DNA of 64,000 nt, taken from positions 268,142,344 to 268,206,343 of the forward strand of contig NC_066584.1 of assembly GCF_024323335.1 (NCBI RefSeq), given 5' to 3'. How positions within the stretch are numbered: position 1 is the first letter of the stretch; each line of letters opens with the position of its first letter. Positions 24,116-36,417 of this stretch are shown here, in pieces. The DNA is from Lathyrus oleraceus (lineage: Eukaryota; Streptophyta; Magnoliopsida; Fabales; Fabaceae). The translations under genes were made by a program, and so were the position numbers. The notes beneath the pieces were generated by a model, which saw nothing but the letters and a program-made list of their open reading frames with translations, was not told where the DNA came from and did not search any database.

Positions 24116-24120
24116 GCAGC
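24116..24120. other. Right target-site duplication of E2
   Basis: GCAGC follows the E2 terminus; see GCAGT at 5367..5371. These bases belong to the E1 LTR. Confidence 0.6.
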
Positions 24121-24469
24121 AGGGTAGGGCTTGTGCGAGCAATAACTCTTTCTTTTCCCTATTTTAATTTTCTCTCTTTCGCATCGCATATAGGACTTTT
24201 TATACACACACTTTAGACATAAATAGCAAACGTGGATCCTGTGGAGTACCACAGATGTGAAGGGGTGCGATAACCTTCCCTTCACGTAACCGGCCCCCTT
24301 ACTCAGTTTTCTTTGGTTCGAGACTTTGTTTTATCCGTTCCCTCTTGGTTATGCAGTACTACCTTTCCCTCCTCTTGGGATAAAAGTACATAGCTGGCGA
24401 CTCTACTCTTTTTCCGCGCCACCTCCTTTCGCGTTTGTACTTGGATTCGAGGAAATCCGGGGAGCGACA
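24116..24469 (+). repeat. E1 3' LTR, second part
   Basis: The E1 LTR continues after the E2 insertion. Blocks 'cgtggatcctg', 'ggggtgcgataaccttccc', 'tttccctcctcttgggat' and 'ctggcgactct' follow in the same order as the reverse complement of 48420..48640, the end of the E5 LTR. It ends GCGACA at 24469, matching the E5 LTR terminus (TGTCGC at 48417 on the + strand). The next base starts E3 sequence. Confidence 0.8.
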
Positions 24470-24483
24470 CTTGTGAAAGACCT

Positions 24484-24845
24484 ATGTATTTGGTTGTGGT
24501 TCATCCATCCAATCTCCCTAATCAAGATGTAGAGGAGTTGGAAGATGCACTCACCAAGATGAAGAAAGAAAATGATATGTGGGAAGAGCGGTTCCATGCT
24601 TTGAGCCGAAAGCATGAGGAGTTGCAGCTTGAGTCGAAAGACAAGGATTCACTTATTGAACTTCTTGAATACCGGGCAGTGAAGAGATAGAGAGAGCCAG
24701 AGGGTCCATATTCCTCTAGCATACCTCATCCTTCCGGTGCTTGGAAGAAGATTGTTGATCAGCTTGTCCTTGAGAAGGCTCAGATGAAGACATCTTTTGA
24801 GTTTGAGATTCGATACATCCGAAGGAAGTACGCGCCCACACCCTG
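24484..24845 (+). pseudogene. ORF1-like C-terminal coiled coil (E3), truncated by E1
   Basis: The frame reads an acidic and basic heptad-rich segment (VEELEDALTKMKKENDMWEE, then RKHEELQLESKDKDSLIELL), which is probably a coiled coil. It meets a stop at 24688..24690 and continues in frame to about 24845, ending IRYIRRKYAPTP and a stop. Ogre elements carry an extra ORF1 of unknown function between the 5' LTR and gag. Position and composition fit its C-terminus, but I infer this and cannot prove it. The 5' part was separated by the E1 insertion. Confidence 0.5.
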
Positions 24846-25230
<385 letters not shown>

Positions 25231-25308
25231 ATGTCTTATCGGTTATTCTTCTGTGCTTCAGCCAATCTGACTCACCTATACAACACAAGTGTTAATAAAC
25301 CCAAGAAC

Positions 25309-27747
25309 ATGGAACATTTGGAACAAGAGAATAGAGCATTGAAGGACGAAATTGCATGGTTGTCTGCTATGACAGAGTCTGTTCTTGCTGTGCAGAATCG
25401 GTCTTCACCAACTCCCGCTACTCCTCTCCAAAGGACTATTATTTTTGAGGTTGCTACCTCGACTGTTCTCGTTGCTTCCAGCCAATCCGGTCGTTCCATG
25501 CCTACTGGATTCCCGTGGGGGATGCCACCAAAATTCATGCCTGATGGGTTTGCACCCACCTTTGTGTCTATGCTGGCATCTAGCCCGGTCATGTCAGTGC
25601 CTACTCTAGTTATTCATACTTTGCCTCGTGTTGAGGATAACATTTACCATTCTGAGCCATTTGAGGGCCCAGATGCATATGAGAAAATGGACGAAATAAA
25701 GGATCAGTTCCTTGAGCTGCAAAAAGAGTTGAAGACTCTGAGAGGAAAATACTTGTTTGGGAAGAGTGCTGCTGAGCTTTTCCTAGTACCGAATGTGAAG
25801 ATCCCAATGAAGTTCAAAGTCCCTGACTTTTAAAAGTATAAGGGAAACACTTGTACGCTAAGCCACCTTGTTATGTACGCTAGAAAAATGTCAACTCAAA
25901 CTGATAATGATTAGTTGCTGATCCACTTCTTCCAAGACAGTTTGACTGGTGTTGCTTTGAGATGGTATATGGGGTTGGACAGTGCAAGTGTTTGTACTTT
26001 TAACGATTTGGGTGAAACATTTGTTAAACAGTACAAGTACAACATTGATATGGTGCCTGATAGAGACCAACTGAGGTCTATGTCTCAGAAGGATAAAGAG
26101 ACATTCAAGGAGTATGCCCAAAGGTGGAGGGAACTTGCTGCCCAAATTAGTCCTCCATTGGAAGAGAAAGAAATGAAGAAGATTTTCCTGAAGACTTTGA
26201 GTTTGTTTTATTACGAACGTATGATCGCTAGTTCCCCTAATGAATTTACCGAAATGGTAAATATGGGGATGAGGCTAGAAGAAGGAGTCCGTGAAGGACG
26301 TCTGTCCAAGGAAGAAGCTTCGTCCAGTAAGAAGTATGGTGGTAGTTTCTCCAAGAGGAAGGACGGGGAAACTAATTCAATGTCTGTAGGGTGGCAGAGG
26401 AGGCCTCATGTCCGAAAGAGTTCTCAACCTCATCAACATCAACATCAAGTTTGACCATTGATTCCTATATTTTCCAACAATCAATCTGTTCCAATTCAAC
26501 AACAACAATGTCAACAACAACCACAACAAAGAATCAACAATAACAACAACAATAATAATCAACAAAGTTTTGAGAGGAAGAAGGTCTCTTTTGACCCTAT
26601 TCCTATTTCCTATGCAGAATTATATCCAACTTTGGTTCTCAAGAACCTAATTCAACCCAGAAATCCTCCGCAAATTCCCGAGCCACTTCCATAGTGGTTC
26701 AAACCTGAACTTCGTTGTGCTTTCCACCAGGGAGCCCCTGGACACGACATCGAAAACTATTACCTGTTGAAGTATGAAGTACACAAACTTGTGAAAAGTG
26801 GGATATTGTCCTTTGAGGACTGAGAGCCTAATGTGAAAGCTAATCCGTTGCCTGCTCATGGTAATGCTTCAGTCAACATGGTAGATGGTTGTCCTAGTGA
26901 GTTCAAGATTAATGATGTCCGCTATATCAGAAGATCCTTAATGGAAATGCATAAGAATATTTGTATGGTTAGTGAATGTGAGCATGATCATGATGGTTGT
27001 GCAATCTGCAGTGTTAAACCTAGAGGATGTGTTATTGTTAAGAGGGATATTCAGAGATTGATGGATGAAGGTCTTATCCAAATTTTCCATTCCCGTCACT
27101 TGGGAGATGATGTGAATATGATTGTTCCTGTGTTTAAGACCCCTGAGCGTGTAGTAATCCAGTTTGGTAGAAGTTACAACAACAACGTTAATAGATCGAT
27201 ATCGCTCTTGGTAATACAGTTAGCATGCCTTGTTCTGTATGCATTTGATAAAGCTGTGCGTTATCAGTATAATGCCACAATGATTGAGAACGGTTAAGAG
27301 GTTCATATACCAGTAGGAGATTCTATGGTGAATATATATGATATTGCAAAGGTGACCCGTAGTGGTCGTGTATCCGGTCCGGTCTTTCCGAAGAAGGTAG
27401 AAGATGTTGCAGCCAGTAAGAGGGTGGAGATGCTAGTGGTGAATCCAGTTAGTGCTTCAGTGTGTCAGTCTGGTGAATCCAGTAAGCTGAATATTAATGA
27501 TGATGATGAGGTATTGCGTTTGATAAAAAGAAGTGAGTTAAATGTGGTGGAACAGTTGCTCCGAACCCCGTCAAAGATTTCGGTGATGTCTTTGTTGATG
27601 AATTCCGAAGCACATAGGGAGGCGTTGCAAAAAGTGCTTGAGCAAGCCTACTTAGAGCATGATATGACCGTGGATCAGTTTGACCATATTGTTGCTAACA
27701 TTTCTTCCTGCATTAATATAAGTTTTTGTGATGAAGAGCTTCCTTAG
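25309..27747 (+). pseudogene. Gag polyprotein (E3), seven in-frame stops
   Basis: Gag forms the virus-like particle in which reverse transcription occurs. The likely start is the Met at 25309 (MEHLEQENRALKDEI, coiled coil). One frame runs to 27747, with stops at 25831, 25912, 26452, 26692, 26821, 27295 and 27745. The retrotransposon gag domain lies at about 25860..26330 (LTGVALRWYMGL, FKEYAQRWRELAAQI). A Gln/Asn-rich stretch follows at 26455..26570. Then comes a zinc-knuckle-like CAFHQGAPGHDIENYY at 26716..26763, in which TAT at 26758 sits where the family has a Cys. The C-terminal block (26833..27297) has two Cys/His clusters, CEHDHDGCAIC being the clearest. Confidence 0.88.
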
Positions 27748-28198
27748 AAAGGTAGAAATCATAATCTTGCACTCCATATTAAATGAACTGCAAGGAGGAC
27801 GCGCTATCCAATGTGATGGTCGATACTGGTTCATCTCTGGACGTGCTTCCGAAGTCAAATCTATCCAGACTTTCATATCAAGGCTCCCTGATGAGGTACA
27901 ATGGCGTGATTGTTAAATCGTTCGACGATTCTCAAAAAACCATCATTGGTGAAGTGGACCTTCCGGTTAAGATAGGTCCGAGTGATTTTTATATTACTTT
28001 CCAAGGAATGGATATCCACCCGACCGGTTAAGAGTAGTGACATCTACGTTACACCAGAAGCTTAAATTTGTGAAGAACGACAAGCTTGTCGTTGTTGGCG
28101 GAGAGAATGCGCTTTTAGTGATCCATTTGTCATCCTTTTCTTATGTTGAAGCTGAGGAGGAGGTTGGAACTCCATTCTAAGCCTTTTCTATTTCTTAA
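27748..28198 (+). pseudogene. Aspartic protease (E3), frameshifted
   Basis: This is a retropepsin-like protease that would cleave the polyprotein. The catalytic triad DTG lies at 27822..27830 in SNVMVDTGSSLDVLP, and a second strand (GEVDLPVKIGPSDFYITF) follows. A frameshift just before 27783 separates it from the gag frame. A stop at 28029..28031 and a further shift precede the rest (TSTLHQKLKFVKNDKLVVVG, about 28040..28100). The flap and C-terminal half are recognisable, but the unit is dead. Confidence 0.85.
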
Positions 28199-29254
28199 GT
28201 GAAGAAAGCTAGGGCACCCATGTCTTCTTTGAAGGATGCACAAAAGACTATTGAGGCCGACTGCGTCGATCAATGGGGCCGTGTGGAAGAGATTGCCAAA
28301 AATAAGAATAGGGTCGGATTGGGATTTCAACTAGGGTCGTTCAACGTCAAAGATGAAGATGTGCAACCAAGTTTCCGCAGTGGAGGGTCCATTTTTGGTA
28401 ATGATCAACACTTAACTGCTGTGATCGAGGATGGTGACGATGAAGACTAAGATTGTGCCAACTTTGTCACGCATGGCCAGACTTGCAATAATTGGGTTGC
28501 TGTTGATGTTCCTATTAATGTTCATCGATCTAAGTAATTTGTTTTCCATTATAAGAGTAATCCTTCTCCTATGCCTAAGGGGGAAGTGAACATTGTTGGG
28601 AACTTCAATTATCATCAATAAAATACAATTTTATTCATCCACATCTTTGATGTTTTATTTTTACCTTTTGCTTTTCTGAAAATGGTAATCACAAAAAACA
28701 TAAATAAATAATAATCTTCCATCTGCATAATATTTGGTCACAATTCACTTCTCTAAAATCAAAATATCAAATCATTATGCAGGTTGGTTATCAAACCCAT
28801 TGAATATAATGATCCCACCCCCTCTATAAACTTTTAGTTCCCTATGTTTGAGGTTGAGGAAGGAACTGGTGATGAAGAAGTATTTGATGAATTATCTCGT
28901 TTAATTGAGCATGAGGAAAAGGCCATTCAGCCGTTCAAAGAGCAGATTGAACTAGTCAACTAGGGTTCCGAAGATGATGTGAAGGAAGTCAAGATTGGGT
29001 CACAACTATGTCCAGAGGCTAAGAAGGGGTTGATTGACCTTCTTCGAGAATATTTGATGTGTTTTCTTGGTCCTATAGAGACATGCCTAGTTTGGATTCT
29101 GAGATTGTGGAGCATAGATTGCCATTGAAGCCAGAATGCCCGTCGGTAAAGCAAAAGTTGAGGAGGACTCATCCTGATATGGCAGTTAAGATCAAAGAGG
29201 AAGTGCATAAGTAAACTGATGTTGGTTTTCTAAACCTCTGATTATCCATAATGG
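28199..29254 (+). pseudogene. Protease-RT linker (E3)
   Basis: This is a linker of unknown function typical of this lineage. It contains SSLKDAQKTIEADCVDQWGR, SGGSIFGNDQ, an acidic run (EDGDDED) with a stop at 28448..28450, then CNNWVAVDVPINVHRSK. The middle (28560..28790) is A/T-rich and unaligned. From 28800 acidic blocks resume, followed by VKQKLRRTHPDMAVKIKEE (about 29148..29205), which leads into RT. The same linker survives in E2 (16451..17129). Confidence 0.7.
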
Positions 29255-29802
29255 GTGGCCACTATTGTGCCTGTTCCGAAGAAAGATGGAAAAGTATGCA
29301 TGTGTGTTGATTATAAAGATATGAACAAAGTTAGTCCGAAAGATGATTTTCATCTACCACATATTAACATATTGGTAGACAATACAACTAAATTCAAAGT
29401 CTTTTCATTTATGACGGATTTTCCAGTTATAATCAAATCAAGATGGCACCTGAAGATATGGAGAAGACCACATTGATTGCACCCGAGGGAATATTATGTT
29501 ATAGAGTGATGTCTTTCGGTTTAAAAAATGCTGGTGCAACGTACCAGAGAGCTATGACCATTCTTTTTCATGATATGATGCATAAAGAGATCGAAGTCTA
29601 TGTTGATGATATGATTGCCAAGTTAAGTGATGAAGAAGTACATGTTAAGCATTTGTTGAAGTTATTCCAGCATTTGAGGAAGTACCAACTCCACTTGAAT
29701 CCCAATAAGTCTACGTTTGGCGTTCGTTCTGGTAAGTTGTTAGGCTTTATTGTCAGTGAGAAGGGTATTGAAGTTGATCCCGCCAAGGTCAAAGCAATAT
29801 AA
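29255..29802 (+). pseudogene. Reverse transcriptase (E3)
   Basis: RT copies element RNA to DNA in the particle. The fingers block VPVPKKDGKVCMCVDYKDMN begins at 29264. The region that should hold the first catalytic Asp (around 29412..29440) is disrupted by small indels that move the frame. The palm resumes at 29443 (MAPEDMEKTTLIAPEG, FGLKNAGATYQRAM), with the catalytic YVDD at 29599..29610. The first stop in this frame is at 29800..29802. Without the first Asp and with the frameshift it cannot be active. Confidence 0.9.
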
Positions 29803-30426
29803 GAAATGCCTGCGCCTAAAACTGAGAAGCAAGTTAGAGGTTTTCTCGGTCGGTTAAATTATATCTCAAGATTTATATTGCATATGACTGTCACATGTGC
29901 TCCTATATTCAAGCTTCTTCAGAAAGATCAATCTTGTGATTGGATCGAAGATTGCCAGAAATCTTTTGATAGTATCAAATAGTATATGCTTGAGCCTCCG
30001 ATTCTATCTCCACCGGTTGAAGGAAGACCGTTGATCATGTATTTTACTATGCTTGATGAAAGTATGGGTTGTGTTCTTTGTCAATAAGATGAATCCGGAA
30101 AGAAAGAATATGTAATTTACTACCTCAGTAAGAAGTTCACCGATTGTGAGACTCAGTATTCTATGCTTGAAAAGACTTGTTGCGCATTGGCTTGGGCTGC
30201 TAAACGACTGCGCCAGTACATGTTGAATCATACTACTTGGTTGATATCCAAAATAGATCCAATCAAGTATATTTTTGAAAATCCTACTTTAACTGGAAGG
30301 ATTGCCCATTCGCAAATGTTGTTATGTGAGTATGATATTGAATACCGATCTCAGAGAGCTATCAAAGGTAGTGTCTTGGCTGACCATTTGGCTCACCAAC
30401 CAATTGAAGATTATCAGTCAGTGTAG
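29803..30426 (+). pseudogene. RT connection and RNase H (E3)
   Basis: This continues the RT frame. EKQVRGFLGRLNYISRFI is the RT thumb/connection motif. RNase H follows (about 29990..30400) with YYLSKKFTDCETQYSMLEKT and WAAKRLRQYML. It is followed by the tether GSVLADHLAHQPIEDYQSV. Stops lie at 29980, 30085 and 30424. It would degrade the RNA strand of the hybrid. Confidence 0.85.
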
Positions 30427-30990
30427 TATGATTTTTCTGATGAAGAGATTTTATACTTGAAACATAAAGATTGTGATGAACCATTGATTGAAGAAAGGCC
30501 AGAACCTGGTTCTCGATGAGGCGTGGTATTTGATGAAGCTGTTAATCAGTATAGCAATGGCATTGGGGAAATGATTATTACTCCTCAAGACACTCATTTT
30601 CCATTTACAGCTAGATTGACTTTCAAATGTACAAACAATATGGCTGAGTCTGAAGCTTGCATTATGGGGCTTGAAGAGGCCATTGATCTCAGAATCAAAT
30701 ATCTTTATGGCTATGGAGATTCAGCTTTGGTTGTGAATCAAATCAAAGGTGAATGGGAAACGAATCAACCCGGTTTGATACCATATAGAGATTATACGAG
30801 GAGGATTTCAACCTTCTTTATAAATGTTGAGTTTCATCATATCCCTCAAGATGAAAACCGGATCACAGATGCTCTTACAATGTTGGCTTCAATGATTGTA
30901 GTGAAATTTTGGAATGAAGTTCCTAATCTGACTGTGATGCATCTTGATAGGCCAGCTCATGTATTTGTTGTTGAAGAAGTTAAAGATGAA
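30427..30990 (+). pseudogene. Second, archaeal-type RNase H (aRNH) (E3)
   Basis: The frame has stops at 30424 and 30517 and is then open. VVFDEAVNQYSNGIGEMIIT opens the domain. CTNNMAESEACIMGLEEAID carries the helix with acidic residues, and YGDSALVVNQIKGEWETNQP the next strand. HHIPQDENRITDALTMLASM closes it. This additional RNase H between the first RNase H and integrase is diagnostic for the Tat/Ogre lineage. Confidence 0.85.
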
Positions 30991-32244
30991 AAGCCATGGT
31001 ATTTTTATATCATGTGTTTTCTTCAAAGTCAGATTTACCCACCTGGGGCATCTTTGAAAGATAAGAAGAGTTTGAGGAGATTTGTTGGCAACTTCTACCT
31101 GAATGGTGATGTGCTTTACAAGAGAAACTTCGATATGGTTCTGCTTAGATGCGTGGATAGACACGAAGCAAACTTATTAATGACTGAAGTCTATGAAGGT
31201 TCCTTTAGTACTCATTCCAATGGACATGCTATGGCGAAGACGATGTTGAGAGCAAGTTACTATTCGCTGACAATGGAATCTGAATGTTGCAAGTTTGTGA
31301 AGAAATGCCATAAGTGTCAAATTTATGCAGATAAGATTCATGTTCCTCCGACACTGTTGAATGCCATTTCCTCTCCATGACACTTCTCTATATGGGGAAT
31401 TGATATGATTGGTATGATTGAGCCTAAAGCTTCAAACGAACATCGTTTCATTTTGGTGTCTATTGATTACTTCACAAAGTGGGTTGAAGCGGCATCGTAT
31501 GTGAATGTAACCAAGCACGTTGTTGTAAGGTTTATCAAAAATAAGATTATATGTCAGCATGGTGTGCCAAGCAAGATCATTACTGACAATGGATCAAACT
31601 TGAACAATAATATGGTGGAAGCTCTTTGTAAATCCTTCAAGATTGCACATCATAATTCTTCTCCCTACAGACCTAAGATGAATGGGGTTGTTGAAGCTGC
31701 GAACACGAACATCAATAATATCATTCATAAAATGGTTGTGACGTATAAAGATTGGCATGAGATGCTCCCATTTGCTTTGCATGGGTACCGTACACATGTC
31801 CACACTTCAATAGGGGAAACCACTTTCTCACTTGTTTATGGTATGAAAGTTGTGCTCCCAGTGGAGGTTGAGATCCCATCACTACGTGTTTTGATGGAAG
31901 CCAAGTTGACAGAAGCTGAATGGTGCCAAACCAGATATGACCAACTGAATTTGATTGAAGAGAGGAGGTTGACTGCCATGTGACATTGTCAGTTATATTA
32001 GCAAAGAATGAAGAAATCTTTTGATAAGAAGGCCAAGCCTTGTGTGTTTAGAGAAGGTGACCTTGTGCTCAAGAAGATTCTATCTTTCAAACCTGATGCT
32101 AGGGGCAAATGGAATCCTAATTATGAAGGCCCATATGTTGTTAAGAGAGCCTTTTCAGGTGGTGCTTTGATTCTTACAACTATGGATGGTGAAGAGTTCA
32201 CTCGTCCCATGAATGTCGAGGCAGTCAAGAAAGACTTCGCCTAA
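30991..32244 (+). pseudogene. Integrase (E3), catalytic triad present but frame broken
   Basis: The zinc-binding domain ends with CHKC (31306..31317) after RHEANLL and GHAMAKT. The core has Asp at 31402, Asp at 31585 and Glu at 31693, that is D-(60)-D-(35)-E, so all three catalytic residues remain. The C-terminal domain has GDLVLKKILSF, NYEGPYVVKRAFSGG and the end KKDFA at 32244. Stops are at 31378, 31981 and 31999. There is no chromodomain, as usual for this lineage. Confidence 0.92.
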
Positions 32245-34904
32245 AAAGAAAAGAATAGCTTGCTAAGTTGAAAACCTGAAAGGGCTGCTTAGGCAAAAAT
32301 GAGTGTCTCGGTGGATTGAAAACCCGAAGGGCGGTCCAGGCAAAAGTTAGAGAAATAAAACAAAAATTTCATCCCGATAGATTGAGTACCCAACCTTGGG
32401 GAAATCTATGCAAAAATTAGGGATTACGGCAAGTAACTGCATTCGGTTGACCCATAGCCATGGGAGTAGTTTTCAGCAACTCATTCGATTCTGATTCGTC
32501 ACTCTCAACCGAAGCCAAGAGCACATGGGATATTGAAGTTGATAGAAGGATTAGTGATCATTGTGTTCAATGTAGCCCTTTTCCATGTAAATTAGCATTT
32601 TGAACTTCCGTAAAGATCTATGGAGTATTGTCATTTATATATTACCATTCTATTAAATAAAGTTGATCTTTTTATCTAATTGTTTCTACTCTTATTTATT
32701 TTTCAGTTAAATAGAATTGATTTTTATGATGATAATTTTAAAATAAATTAAATAATAAAAATCATTTTTCTTAAATAATGAAAGAAATTATTTAAAAAGG
32801 CTTATAGTAAGGAATATCAACAAAAATCTAAGAACATGTAAGTTCTAAAGGGCGAAGCATTGTTGGTCTTCCCCAAGCAGTTGTTTTGATACCCTTTTCC
32901 TCCCCATTAGTAGTAGGGTATCCCCAGCTGAGTTTGTGGGTCACCTCCACAAATGAGTTGTAGGCTCACATCCTCAACAGTTTGCTTGGACCCTATGCAG
33001 ATTTTTATCTCCTGTAGTCCCCAGTGGAGTTCATTTCTGATTCCCGACAGTGTTGATTATGAGTAGTGTTTGATTTGGTCCCCTGTGAGGTTTTCTACCA
33101 TTTGATATGACGTTGATATAAAATTCCCCACAGAGGTGACAACTTGGATCTTCGTCAAATCTTTTCTCTTTCCCCATCCAGGATTGAGACATTCAGAGCC
33201 AGATCATTTGGGCTCATCCTCAACATGTTTCTCCAGTTGGTGTTTCCATCTTGTCGAGATTAGCCGAGTGTGGTAGCGATGAGTCAAATCTGTGACATTT
33301 GTATCCTTTGCGATAGTTTTGTCAGCATAATCATGTACATACATATTCATACATCAGATATTTCATTATGCATCCTTATTGCATTTAATTTCACTATTCT
33401 GATCCCCTATTGTGGTGACATTATTTCCCCATGCAGGTTTGGTGTGTTCGTCCTCTTTCAATTGTAGAGTGTCGACCCTTTTAAGCAGAAAGAATTTAAC
33501 CTTTCTCATTCCTCACTTAGTTATTTCCTCGTGGATGATTATTATTTCAGTTTCCTCCCCAGTTAATTATCTGGATGGATCCACTCCCCCTGAGTTATAT
33601 CCTTATTGGGGTGAGTCTTTGTTTGATCGTTTCTTTCTAGATCTTACCTATATAGATACTGTTGGTCCCCCGAGAGTCTATTTCCCAGTAACTGGTAATA
33701 TTCTTCTCAATTTTTGAGTACTTTAATTTTGCCCAATACCCAGTAAAAGTAATCCACCTCCTACATTTTCCTCAGCGGATTCGTTTTCACGTTTCCCCAG
33801 GAAGTCTATCCTTGATATGTTCATCCTAACCGATGACAGATATTCTCCCTTTGTGGTTTTCTATCCAGTAAAAATGTAGTTGTAATCCCTACTTTTCATT
33901 CCCCATAGAGTTAATCCCTTATATGTTCATCCTCACCGATGACGGGTTTTCTCCTCTTTACGGTCTTCTGCCCAGTAATCGGTAGTTGTATATCCTGCTT
34001 CCCCCTGCTGAGTCTATCCTTGATATGTTCATCCTAACCGATGGCGGATATTCTCTTATTGGTATTCTATCCAGTAACCGATAGATATAATTCCTACTTT
34101 TTCTAGGCAGTATATCCTTGATATGTTCATCCTAACCGATGCCAAAGATTCTTCCTCTGAGTCTATCCTTGATATGTTCACTTTAACCGGCGACATATAT
34201 TCTCTCTCTTCGGTCTTCTTCCTAGTAACCGGTAGCTATAAATCTTATTTGATATTTCTTCTAGTAGGATATTCTTACCTAGTAACCGGTAACGAATACA
34301 CCTCCTTTTCCTCAGCGAGTCATCCTTGATATGTTTACCCTAATCAGTAACAGATGCCTCTCTGTCAGAGTATGATATCTTCCTACCTAGTAACCGATAA
34401 TAGATAATGTACTTCTTGTACTCATATGTTGAAGATATTTCTTCCCTAGTTGAGTTTGAGGGCGTATTTCCCAATTGAAGTCACCAATTCCCTACTTGGT
34501 TCGAGTATTTCGGTTTGTTCTGATTTACCTGTTTCCCCTGTAGATTTTCCCTTATCCCCAGACCGAGTCCTTCCATTGATTTATTTTCTGGGAATTCCCC
34601 TCGTATCTCAAGCAGTTTTCAAGTTGTAGCCTGGCCTACGCACAACTTTTATTCCCCAGAGTCTCTGTCTCCCTAGTGAGTGTTCCTTATGGAATGCATT
34701 ATACTCCTGTGGACTTCCAGTCTCTCCGAATTCTTTTTCTTTGTGGCAATATTTTCCCCACAAAGATTATTTTTAACATTCATATCATATGCATCATGAG
34801 GTCTCTTAGGGACCAAAATTTCTTTCTATATGTTGTTATTTAAGTCTATTCTACTGAGTTGATACGAATATTTTAACCTTCACATCCTCAATTAGAATGT
34901 CCTT
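32245..34904 (+). other. E3 3' UTR
   Basis: This non-coding region carries the shared post-integrase motifs (32258..32345, 'gaaaacccgaagggcggtccaggcaaaa'), an A/T-rich stretch (32620..32820), dispersed 'tccccagttgagt'-type motifs from 32870 to 33800, and tandem units at 33800..34400. After that, non-periodic motifs continue to the PPT. The frames at 33270..33717 are within these repeats. Confidence 0.7.
33800..34400. repeat. About 50-105 bp tandem motif, E3 3' UTR
   Basis: Units contain 'ccttgatatgttcatcctaa', 'ccgatg' and 'ccagtaaccggtag'. 'atatgttca' occurs near 33816, 33920, 34025, 34118 and 34174. The units are degenerate. They are the counterpart of the 'accggtttgtaggtag' repeats in the E2 3' UTR on the other strand. 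Confidence 0.65.
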
Positions 34905-34917
34905 AAATAGGGGCAGA
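34905..34917 (+). other. Polypurine tract of E3
   Basis: 'aaataggggcaga' lies directly before the LTR start TGTAAGACC at 34918, and is nearly identical to the E2 PPT. Confidence 0.85.
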
Positions 34918-36328
34918 TGTAAGACCCCAATTTTGACCCTAAGATCCCTCATGCTATCTCATTATTTGCATTGGCTTTGGGATCACACCTTGGCATCCTA
35001 CTTATCCCTCATTCATTGGGTTTGCATTAAGAGAGATCACCAAGCACATTTTGATTGTATCATAATTTGTTTTTAATTGTTTACTAACCAAAATACGAAA
35101 AATATGTCAATGTATGGTTTAACTCTTTTGTAGGTAATGTGTATGCTCACTTATGCTTCATCGAGCTCATATATAGGGTTTGAGACCCTCAATGCAAGGA
35201 TACTAATCAAGAGATGGTTCATATTGACTCTAGATATCATAAATGGATCCCCAAGGTTCATATTTCCATAATTCATCAAGAGTTTGTAATTTGTTTGCCT
35301 TGAAAGCCCTAATTCAGCTAGGTATCTTGTGTGACTTCCTCAACAAGTTTCTTCATCAATTGATCAAATAATTCAAGGGATAATTCATATTACATCATAT
35401 TACACATATATTATCCTCCATTATTCCCTAAAATCAAGAGAATATCAAGTTTGCAAGATGGTTCATGGTGGTTGACCAGAGAAAGTCAACTACTCAAAAC
35501 TGGGGTTCCTTAGACCCTATCTCCTAAATTATTTGTCATATGAAAATGATTCCAAGAGCAACGTTACTCTTTAGGAGATTCCAAACAATTTCCATGTTGA
35601 AGTAAAGAGCTAGTTTTTCTTGTAAAGTCATTTTTATGGTGAACGATTATCGGTCATTTTGTCTGAACCCTAGTTAGGAGATCAATTTCCAAAGACCATA
35701 ACTTTCTCAATTTTTATGAGATGAAAGCCATTAAAGTTTCATGATCAAATTAAAGATGTACTATTTAACTTTTATGTTTGGAATAAGTTCAAATTCAACT
35801 TGAAAATGCATGTGCCAAGAGGAAACATTATAGGTCATTGAGGGCCATTACCCTTAAACAAGTGATATTCCTCATCTTCTAAAATGCATAACTCTTTCAT
35901 GCCAAATCCAAATGAGGTCAAATTGAAGAGGTTTGAAAGAGCTACAACTTTGATGAAGGAAATTTTTCCATTTGAAGTCCATAGCAAAATTTATTCAAGG
36001 TGGAAGAAGTGAACATTTGACTTTGTACTTAGAAAAGTTTCAAATATGTTTGATTTTCCAAACTTCCACCTCAAAATTCATCATGATCCAAGCTTCAAAT
36101 GGAAAAGTCTTCAACATGAAAGTTGATCCCCTTGATCTATAATTTCCAAAAAGTCCAAGATCTTATCAATTGGATCATTTTTTAAGGACTTGCACATGGG
36201 TGTAATGCATGGTATCATTTGGAAGATTTTCATGACCAATTTCCATTCCACATTGCATAGATTCATGAATTACTTTCAGCATCACATGTGTATGATTTTG
36301 GACCAATTCCCATCATTCTTTGGGCTTT

Positions 36329-36341
36329 GTACACGCCATGC
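36329..36341 (+). promoter_or_regulatory. Conserved U3 box, LTR-A
   Basis: TGTACACGCCATG lies 81 bp before the TATA box. The 14-bp form TGTACACGCCCATG occurs at the same distance in LTRs B, C (twice) and D. Confidence 0.6.
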
Positions 36342-36409
36342 AAGCTTGCATGAGGTAATTTCTACTTTTGGATTTAAAATGGAAGTGTGTGGAAATCATG
36401 TGATAAGCC

Positions 36410-36417
36410 TATAAATA
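36410..36417 (+). promoter_or_regulatory. TATA box, LTR-A
   Basis: TATAAATA, followed 15-20 bp later by 'gctcagaa', a block also seen after the TATA boxes of B, C and D. Confidence 0.65.

Larger units (their letters stand above)
1..24469 (+). mobile_element. E1: Tat/Ogre-type Ty3/gypsy retrotransposon, 3' part, interrupted by E2
   Basis: This is the 3' portion of a + strand LTR retrotransposon that enters from the left edge. Its parts in order are an integrase C-terminal fragment, a long 3' UTR with minisatellites, a polypurine tract, and a 3' LTR starting TGTAGCACC at 3042. The LTR breaks at 5371, where the - strand element E2 is inserted, and resumes at 24116 until it ends in GCGACA at 24469. 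Continuity across E2 is supported by the E5 LTR (48417..53097, - strand), whose order of sequence blocks matches both sides of the break. E1 itself lies inside the ORF1/gag region of E3. Its 5' LTR, gag and most of pol are outside the window. Confidence 0.85.
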
